Assembly (NCBI RefSeq): GCF_033115175.1
Contig: NC_084835.1
Location: forward strand, 27,051,858 to 27,115,857
Direction: 5' to 3'
Length of the DNA stretch: 64,000 bases
Source of the DNA: Lepus europaeus
Lineage: Eukaryota > Chordata > Mammalia > Lagomorpha > Leporidae
Both the position numbers and the translations under genes were made by a program. Below, one piece after another: positions 56,337 to 64,000 of the stretch. Under the pieces are notes generated by a model that worked only from the letters and a program-made list of their open reading frames with translations, had not been told where the DNA came from and did no database searches. The stretch's first letter is position 1. Each line of letters opens with the position of its first letter.

Positions 56337-58324
56337 GGAACATTCTTGCTTTCCACTCACAAACCTCCTTCCCCTTCAATCAGTGCAGCTGCTTTCACTT
56401 GGCCCTTATGTCCCAAGTGCCATGGGTGCTAGGTCTGTGCGGACCAGTGGAGCCACGCAGCCAGGTGGAGCTCGGGTCCCAGCGGAGCTCCTGTTTTAGA
56501 TGGAGACACAACTGAGTACGGTGAAACAGGCATCGCCAACCTACGACGTGCTTCTTAAAATGTGTGAATTAATTACAAACTGTTTCCACTGAAAAAAAGT
56601 CACTGAACCATGACTGCCAGGGTGCAAAAGTATGTAAGGCCTTAAAGGACACTGCATCTGAAGCAGACAGTGACAGCACCAGCCATGACCACATTTCTAC
56701 AGGAAAGCAAACCCACTCCCCCCCCAAATGCTGTTTTCCTTTATGACAAATGGTTGTGTTTACTGGGTGCGGGGCATTGCGGTGACTGTGGGGGGAAAGA
56801 GCAAAGAGGCAAGGACGACTGTGGATGAGGGCTCCCCTAGGGCAGAGCTGTGCCCATGTGCGGGACAGAGGCACCCAGGGGGAGCTTAGGCTGAGGTGGG
56901 CTGGCCGAGAGCACAGCCACTGTGAGAGCTGCAAGCCCTTCAGCAGGCCAGGGTCAGAGGGTGGACGGAAGGGAACAGAAGTGCTGCCCAGAGCGTGGAG
57001 TGTTAGGGGCACACTGGGGGGCTGCACTTCATCTGCAAGGCAGTGGGCACGTTTGGGAAAGGAGGCATTAGGCTCTGCATTGGAGGATACATGCTTTGGC
57101 AGCCACAGAAAGGATTGACTCTGCAGGGAGATGGAGCAGAATCTGGACTAAGGTCTTGGGAGACCCCAGGCTGAGAAAACGAAGAGGGGAAGCAGAGGTC
57201 AGTCTGGCACACATCTGAGGTCTCTGTGAGACATTTGGAACTGGAGGCACTGATGTGGAAGTTACCAAAAAACACAAAAGTGGTAACAGTACAAGGCAAG
57301 GGAGCAAAAGACATCAGAAGACTGTAGGGAGAAAGCCTCAGTGCCTACCAACCATAAGAGGCAGTGCTCAGCACTGTGTCTAACCGTTGTGTAGCCTGGG
57401 GAGTGTCATTCAGCAGAGTCTCAGGTCCCTTGCAGAGCTGCTAGGGCTGGAGGGAAGCCGACATGTATGCAGCCTCTCATTGCGCAGAAAGTGTTTATTT
57501 ACCATTAGCATTTATAATGACAACAGAGAGCAAGTTCTTCCATGGCGGGGTCTCTCTCATTCACCCTCATCCTGCCCTGCATCCTCTGGACTTACCTACC
57601 CACACAACGGCACCACAGGCAGTACCACAGATCCGCTCAGCACCTAGCAGTGGCTCATCAAGGCTTTCTCTCAAAGTCCTTCCAGAGGGGGAAAGGTTAG
57701 TTTGAGGACAGGGAGAGCCCCTGCCATCAGGCCTTCAAGGCAAGGTATGGGGATGAGGAACCCCTCTGTCAGGGAGGGGCTCACGTCAAACAGCAGGAAA
57801 AGGGAAAGAGGCCAGTACAGGCTCAGAGGACATGGGGCAGTCTTCCTGGGAGGGGCAAAGGGAAGCCAGTGCCATGTGCACTTGCTCTCTGTGTGCTGAG
57901 GGGTGACAGGGACAGCTCAGAGAAGGCAGCAGAGCGAAAGAACTAGTGGAAGAAGCAGCAGAGCCTCCCCCATCTGCAAAATGCTGCAGCTTTCTGCCAA
58001 GCCACTTTATTTCACAACACATTCCACAGAGGGAACACTAACATTTAAACACAGAATGTGGAAATGAAGTGACAAGAGGCCTTTGACTAAGGGAAGAAAT
58101 TCTCGAATGGCAAATTAAGGCCCCCTAATAATGCTGTAGTAAGAGTGGTAGGACTATATTGTCACAACACTCCGTAGCACTTGAAAGCATTTTCCAGATT
58201 CAGAATCTCATGCCAAATAGGAGGTCACACCAACATCTAATTATAAACTGGATCTAAAAATCACAGAAGATGCTAAAACTTTATAAGGTTCAATTCCCTC
58301 ACATTTTTACCTCTGAAAAAACTG

Positions 58325-58835
58325 TACAGCTTAGGATCTGAAATCAAAAATACCTAAGTTCAATTCTCAGCTGTCAATTGGCAAAGTTGCATACTCTTTC
58401 TATTCAGTTCCTCATCTTAAAGTTGGGGACAACTGGGGGCTGGCGCTGTGGTATAGTGGGTAAAGTTGTCACCTGCAGTGTCGGCATCTAACATGGACAC
58501 CAGTTCGAGTCCTGGCTGCTCCTCTTCTGATCAAGCTCCCTGTTAACTGCCTGAGAAAGCAGTGGAAGATGGCCCAAGTGCTTGGGCCCCTGCTTCTACA
58601 TGGGAGACCTGGAAGAAGCTCCTGGCTTTGGATCAGCTCAGCTCCAGCCACTGTGGCCATTTGGGGAGTGAACCAGCAGGTGGAAGACCTCTCTCTCTCT
58701 CTCTCTCTGCCTCTGCCTCTCTGTAACTTTGCCTTTCAAGTAAATAAATCTTTTTAAAAAAATTGGGGACAACCGTAGTTATGTCATAGAGTGGCTATGG
58801 AAATTAAATTCTCAATGTAAGGAAATTAGCAATTA
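58325..58835 (+). repeat. MIR split by CSINE
   Basis: cagttcctcatcttaaagtt before and gtcatagagtggctatggaa after the CSINE 58434-58762 are one MIR. Confidence 0.5.
58434..58762 (+). repeat. CSINE with 11-bp target-site duplication, inside a MIR
   Basis: gggggctggcgctgtggtat head. ttggggacaac at 58423-58433 is repeated at 58763-58773. The flanks are MIR sequence. Confidence 0.9.
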
Positions 58836-59761
58836 TCACATAAACACCATATGGTCTTAATAGCAATCATGATAAATCTGTTTGGATGCTTTTTAAGAAA
58901 CACCAAATAAAATGTTGGGATATTAAAGACACCATTTGTTCTTTTAGAATATCATACCCCCATAATGCAAAGCAGCACAGTCACCTGGTGGTATACCAAG
59001 GCTCTGTCAATAGAGACTGCCCTGTCATTCCCTGAGGCAGGTTCTTTAGGCCATAGCTTTTTAAAACTCACTGGGAACATTTCAAGCCCACTCAATGGAA
59101 GAGACAAGTTTCCCTTGGGCCAGACTCCTGTCCGGGCCACGTAATAGTCGTGGGGTACACAAGTTCCCACTTCCTATGCTGGACACTGGCTCACTCAGTT
59201 TGGATCTCTGGTATCCTAAATGTCTGCTGACGGTACAGCAGTAACTCCTGTTTCCTCCATTTTAAAAAGAAGCTGTAGTAAAACATGCATAATACAAAAT
59301 CTACCACTTTAAGAATAAAATTCAATGTCATTCAGTATGTTCATAATTTTAACTATCACTGCTACTTCTACAAGTTTTTCTATCCTCCTAAACAAAAACT
59401 CCATACCTGCTAAATAATAACACCCCATCTCCCCTAATCACTGAATAATCCCTACTGACCTCTGATCTATGATGTATCAATTTCCTGATTTGCATTTTCT
59501 AGGTTAGAGATACAGTGAATCACATAATCTGGCTTATTTCACTTAGCTTTATTTTTTCAAGGTTCAGTAAACTATGCTGTACCAGGGGCTAGAATTTCAT
59601 TCTTTCATGGCTGAGTAATATTCCACTGTATGTGTATATGACATCTCATTGATAAGATACCTGAGTTGTTTCTACCTTTTGTCTAGTGGAAACAGTTGCT
59701 ATGAATATTGGTATAAAAGCAACAATCTGAGTCTCTGTCATCAATTCTTTTGGGTCTATGA

Positions 59762-59862
59762 GGACACTTCAAAAAATTTGTGAGAATATGGAAATAAAGT
59801 TTATTTTGATGTAAAATATTTTTAAATTCATGCATAATTTTTTTTTCTTTTTGCATTTTCCA
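59762..59862 (+). repeat. Palindromic-end repeat, copy 3 (inside L1)
   Basis: cacttcaaaaaatttgtgag, then aagtttattttgatgtaaaa and a later gcattttccacactttcat. Starts and ends are roughly inverted copies, as in a small DNA-transposon derivative. Confidence 0.4.
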
Positions 59863-59869
59863 CACTTTC

Positions 59870-60122
59870 ATCTGAGAGGTAAACAGAAAGTGATCATCTG
59901 ATAGTTCACTCCTCAATTTCCTGCAACAGTTGGGGCTGGCCTGGGTCTAGAGCCAGGAGCTGGGAATACAATCCAGGTTTCCCAAGTGGGTGGCAGAACT
60001 CAACTGCTTGTGCCATCACTGCTGTTTCGGGGGCATGTATTAGCAGGAAGCTGGGACTTGAACTTGAAAGCACTCTTATATGGGATGAAGGCATCCCAGT
60101 TATGCTAGGCCAAATGCCAACT
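59870..60122 (-). repeat. CSINE, degraded, within L1
   Basis: gatcatctgatagttcactc, tattagcaggaagctgggac, and an end at gctaggccaaatgccaac. Confidence 0.6.
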
Positions 60123-60633
60123 TGTATACCCAGGAGTTGAGTTGCACTGCTAGACTGATCATATATATGGTAATTCTTTCTTTTCTTTTTTTTTTTTTTT
60201 TAACTTAAGAGGTGGGGGGAGAGGGAGGCACTGTGATATGAAATGCAGGCACTTTGACTGGTAGGCTAAATGCCCACCCCTATATTTAACTTTCTGAGGA
60301 ACCACTAAACTTTATTTCCATAGTGGCTGTATCATTTTACATTATGACCTGTAGCCTAAGAGGGTTCTGATTTCTCCATATCCTTACCAACATTTGCAAC
60401 TTTGTTTTATTGCTATTAGCCATCTAATGGCGTGAAGTAGCTCACTGTGGTGAAGATTAGCTTGTCCCTAAAGACCGATGATGTTGAGCACCGTATGCTC
60501 ATTGGCCATTTGTATATATTAGAGAACTGTCTATGCAGGAGTTTTGCCTATTTTTGAATTGGGTTAACTCCTTTTTATACATATTATTTTTAGAACAAAA
60601 TGGGTCAAAATTCATATCACAAGGAAGTACTAG

Positions 60634-60945
60634 AGGGGCCAGTGCTGTGGCGTAGTAGGCTAAGCCTCTGCCTGCAGTGCCAGCATCCCATCTGGGTGCT
60701 GGTTCAGGTCCCAGTGGCTCTTCTTCCAATCCAGCTCTCTGCTATGGTCTAGGAAAACAGTGGAAGATGCCCCAAGTGACTCAGCCCCTGAACCCGCGTG
60801 GAAGACCCAGAAGTTCCTGGCTCTTGGCTTCAGATCAGTCCAATTCTGGCCACTGCGACCATTTGGGGAGTGAAGCAGCAGATGAAAGACCTTTCTCTCT
60901 GACTCTCCTCTCTGTAACTTGACCTCTCAAATTAAAAACAAAGAA
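60634..60945 (+). repeat. CSINE
   Basis: gggccagtgctgtggcgtag head to ctctcaaattaaaaac, with diverged flanking repeats (agtactagag / agcactagaa). Confidence 0.83.
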
Positions 60946-60978
60946 AAAAGAAAAGCACTAGAAAATAACATTAGGGGC

Positions 60979-61298
60979 AAGGGCCAGTGTTGTGGCATAG
61001 TGGGTTAAGCCAATGCATACAATGCCAGCATCCCCTATCTGTGCACAGCTCTGAGTCCTGCTGCACCACTTCTGTCTGGGAAGAGAGAGGATGGATGATT
61101 GACCAAATACTTGGGCCACTCCCACCCATGCAGGAGACCCAGCTGGAGTTGCAGGTTCCTGGTTTCAGCCTGGTCCAGCCATGGCTGTTGCAGGTATCTG
61201 GGGAGTGAAACAGCAGATGGGAAATTTGTCTCTCTCCTTTCAAGTAAATAATAAATGCTAAAAAAAACTCCAACTAATGAGCCATGGCGCCGGCCCAG
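60979..61298 (+). repeat. CSINE followed by a CSINE2 head remnant
   Basis: agggccagtgttgtggcata head to a tcaagtaaataataaatgct tail at about 61267. A separate reverse-oriented scrap, aatgagccatggcgccggcc, follows at 61276-61297. Confidence 0.75.
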
Positions 61299-61512
61299 TT
61301 TATTGATTTTTTTAAGCTACATGAAAGCAATCTATATTATGTTACAGTCCTGAGAACTACTCCTCGTTTTTGTCTAATGAGTACTTTCAAAAGTCACTTT
61401 ACAGTTTCCATTGTCTAAACTAACATTTAGATAATACCTACTTTAAAAAGCAGACACACATTGGAACCATTATGCAGAACTTAAGGAAATTTTTCAGGTA
61501 ATAAATATTAGC

Positions 61513-61834
61513 TTTTAAAAAAGAGTTATTTATTTGAAAGGCAGAGTTAAGAGAGAGAGGGAGAGACTGAGAGATCTTTCATCCACTGGTTCACTTCCCA
61601 GATGGCTGTAACAGCTGGGGCTGGGCCAGGCTGAAGCCAGGAGCCAGGAGCTTCTTCTAGATCTCCCATGTGGATGGCAGAGGCCCAAGCACTTGGGCCA
61701 TCTTCTGCTGCTTTCCCCAAGCCATTAGCAGGGAGCTGGATTGGAAGTGGAACAGGTAGGTTTTGAACCAATGCCCATATGGGATGCCGGCATCGCAGGC
61801 AGCGGCTTCACCTGCTACCTCAAGACACTGGCCC
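61513..61834 (-). repeat. CSINE
   Basis: agagttatttatttgaaagg start; ends caagacactggcccc. Confidence 0.83.
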
Positions 61835-62164
61835 CAAGAGACACTATTTTTATCTAACGAGAAAAGTGATCAAACAACAGAGCATGTAGAAACCTCACCA
61901 TAAAATAAATCTGAGGCTTCAAGAATGGCATGACCCAAACAGTAAATTTTATGTAAGGTCCATATGTACAGCAGCATAATGAAATCACTCAAGCCATTTC
62001 TCCCCAGTCCACATCAGTGTCCTTCATCTGGCTTTTACAGGAGCCTCCAGTCTGGTCTCCCAGCCTTAGTCCTTACCATTCCTTTGCCTGTTCTTAATCC
62101 AGCAGCCAGAGCAATCCTGATAAGCATAAGTCAGATCATGGCGTTCTTTGGCTTAAGTGCATCC

Positions 62165-62400
62165 AGGGCAGGGCAAGCTTTGGCACAGCAGATGAAGTTG
62201 TTTCTTGGGACCCCTGTGTCCCATATCAGGGTGCCTGGGTCAATCCTAGCTAGTCTGCTTCCAATCCAGCTTCCTGTAAATGCGCACCCTGGGAGGCAGC
62301 ACATGATGACTCAAGTACTTGGGCCCCTGCCCCCACATGGGAGACCCAGATGGAGTTCCAGTTTCGTATCAGCTCTTCCTCTCCTGGTCGTCGCACTGGA
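62165..62400 (+). repeat. CSINE, older subtype
   Basis: gggcaagctttggcacagca head, cagcttcctgtaaatgcgca body; the 3' end is degraded. Confidence 0.68.
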
Positions 62401-62950
62401 CACACTATGTGGCAAGCACTAGTGACTACAGGAAGTAAAAAGCAGAACAAACTAGGGAAACAGTTCCAAGGGGGTTTTAATATAGTGAATCATGAAACTG
62501 AAATGGAATTTAATACTTGATCACGGCCTGGCAGCATTATTTGTTGCTTGGCACTAGGTGGCAGTCTCATGAAGCAAATGTAGTATCTGTGTGCAGGCGA
62601 TGATTACAGACTGGAGCCGGTTATAGTCAATCATGTGGTTTCTGATAACACTCACATTGTAAAACTTTACAGGATTTTGTCTCTTTTTTTTTTGTCTGTT
62701 TTAAAAAATGGCATTTAAAAAGCATGTGAGAAACAAAGGAATGGTGGCAACACAAGCACTGGGGGTATACCTCCCCCGAGCGCCTGCCTGCAGACGCATC
62801 GCTGGGGCTGCTGACGAGAGGTGGAGAACTGTGGCTTGCCACCCTCATCTTTCACCTTTCAATGCAATGCTTTAAAATTCTTAAGGTGCTTTTTTCCTTA
62901 GTCCATTTTTACCATTCTCACTAAGTTAGGCAGTGTAGAATTCTTTCTTT

Positions 62951-63287
62951 CTTTTTTTTTTTTTGGACAGAGTGGACAGTAGAGGGAGACAGAGAGAAAG
63001 GTCTTCCTTTTTGCCTTGGTTCACCCTTCAATGGCCGCCGCGGTAGGCACGCTGCGGCCGGCGCACCGCGCTGATCCAATGGCAGGAGCCAGGTGCTTCT
63101 CCTGGTCTCCCATGGGGTGCAGGGCCCAAGCACTTGGGCCATCCTCCACTGTACTACCTGGCCACAGCAGAGAGCTGGCCTGGAAGAGGGGCAACCGGGA
63201 CAGGATCGGTGCCCCGACCGGGACTAGAACCCGGTGTGCCGGCGCCGCAAGGCGGAGGATTAGCCTGTTAAGCCACGGCGCCGGCCT
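62951..63287 (-). repeat. Young CSINE2 with 13-bp target-site duplication
   Basis: ggacagagtggacagtagag start and a taagccacggcgccggcct end. gaattctttcttt lies at 62938-62950 and 63288-63300. Confidence 0.92.
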
Positions 63288-63300
63288 GAATTCTTTCTTT

Positions 63301-63639
63301 TTTTTTAAGATTTATTTATTTATTTGAAAGGCAAGTTACACAAAGAGAGAAGGAGACACAGAGAAAGAGAGAGAGAAGTCAGTCTTCCATCTGCTGATTC
63401 ATTCCCCAGTTGGCCGCATCAGCCAGAGCTGTGCCGATCCAAAGCCAGAAGCTTTCTCCAGGTCCAGGTCTCCCAAGCAGGTGTAGGAGCCCAAAGATTT
63501 AGGCCATCTTCTACTGCTTTCCCAGGCTATAGCAGAGAGCTGGATCGGAAGTGGTGCAGCTGACACTTGAACCAGCACCCATATGGGATGTTGGCACTGC
63601 AGGCGGTGGCTTTACCCACTACGCCACAATGCTGGCCCC
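63301..63639 (-). repeat. CSINE
   Basis: aagatttatttatttatttg start and a ctacgccacaatgctggccc end, adjoining the previous element. Confidence 0.88.
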
Positions 63640-63815
63640 TGTAAGAATTCTTAACCCCATGATTCCAGAAGCGAAGAGGAAGTGACTCATGATTCAGAAT
63701 AGGTCATCAACAGGCCCACTGAACACCTCTGGTTGATAAAATGAACAGAAGGTATCTACAAACCCTGCCTTCTCTTTTTATGTGTATGTTTGTGTGTCTG
63801 TATGTGTTATGCATA

Positions 63816-64000
63816 AAATTTACTTCTTTGAAAGGCACAGTGATAGGGAGAGAGGGAAAGACAAAGAGAGACAGAGATATTTAATCTGCTGGTTCACTCT
63901 CTAATGTCCACAACATTTGACGTGATCAGGCCGAAGCTGGGAACCTGGAACTCCATCTGGGTCTCCCATGTGGGGGCAGGGGCCCAAGTATTTGAGTCAT
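63816..64000 (-). repeat. CSINE, cut by the window end
   Basis: aaatttacttctttgaaagg start, GA-rich part and tctgctggttcactctc; continues past 64000. Confidence 0.8.

Larger units (their letters stand above)
59265..60600 (+). repeat. L1 (old L1M-type) 3' end, interrupted
   Basis: ggctgagtaatattccactg at about 59611, tacccaggagttgagttgca at about 60126 and accactaaactttatttcca, gatgttgagcaccgtatgct, cattggccatttgtatatat up to about 60590 follow the L1 consensus order. Interruptions are a palindromic repeat (59762-59860), a CSINE (59870-60122) and a T-rich insert near 60180-60280. Confidence 0.75.
54886..64000 (-). other. DCP1A: DCP1A intron upstream of the large exon (runs off the window)
   Basis: No further DCP1A exon could be recognised on the minus strand between 54.9 and 64 kb; in particular no codons for the conserved DHRPIDILEML stretch. 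The intron holds about ten CSINEs, an L1 3'-end remnant and a MIR. 56.4-58.3 kb is unique with no recognisable feature. Confidence 0.75.

Noticed and set aside
62765-62870. A CpG-containing segment on the minus strand ending in a GGAG|gtatac donor-like site, considered as an upstream DCP1A exon
   Set aside because: The encoded SSPPLVSSPSDASAGRRSGE does not match any DCP1A segment I know, and there is no convincing pyrimidine tract before it. Conservation analysis would settle it.
289-63640. tRNA genes suggested by repeated acc/ggttcgagtcc-like boxes
   Set aside because: These B-box-like strings sit in CSINE heads, which derive from a tRNA; no intact cloverleaf was found.
1-64000. Possible CRISPR array, operon or other prokaryotic system
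   Set aside because: The regularly recurring sequence is explained by tRNA-derived SINEs; no short direct repeats with unique spacers, no ribosome-binding sites and no dense coding are present.

Overview
This is a vertebrate, mammalian nuclear window, almost certainly from a lagomorph and most likely the rabbit (Oryctolagus cuniculus). About fifty tRNA-derived C-repeat SINEs (CSINE, the lagomorph-specific family) make up roughly a quarter of the DNA. There are spliced genes with GT-AG introns, old MIR and L1 remnants, one CpG island and a class II endogenous-retrovirus solo LTR. Nothing prokaryotic or viral (free-living) is present, and most long open frames are accidents inside SINEs or introns.

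Layout. (1) 1-5.3 kb is intergenic: CSINEs, an L1 scrap, an unclassified old repeat and a MIR. (2) 5.3-27.8 kb holds the complete transketolase gene TKT on the minus strand. All 14 coding exons can be joined in frame with canonical splice sites into a 623-residue protein that keeps every cofactor and substrate residue I could place. Its promoter lies in a CpG island at about 27.3-27.9 kb. Intron 7 carries a 376-bp solo LTR (6-bp target-site duplication) that split an older MIR; introns 1, 4 and 8 carry CSINE clusters. (3) 27.9-44.2 kb is intergenic, dense in CSINEs, including two nested insertion stacks. (4) 44.2-64 kb holds the 3' half of DCP1A (mRNA-decapping factor 1A), also minus strand: a SINE-free 3' UTR of about 3.9 kb, four coding exons at 48.1-54.9 kb encoding the C-terminal 374 residues, and then a long intron that runs off the window. 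The upstream exons (EVH1 domain) lie beyond 64 kb.

The two genes are unrelated in function: TKT is the non-oxidative pentose-phosphate enzyme of the cytosol, and DCP1A is the scaffold of the P-body decapping complex. Their same-strand order, DCP1A upstream of TKT, matches human 3p21.1, so this is a conserved syntenic block. I found no new biological system. The most unusual observations are structural: the perfect donor-like sequence lying exactly on the TKT exon 9 acceptor, a SINE abutting that same acceptor so that the branch point is probably SINE-derived, the three-level SINE stack at 39.3-40.6 kb, the solo LTR inside a MIR, and several tightly paired inverted SINEs inside introns.
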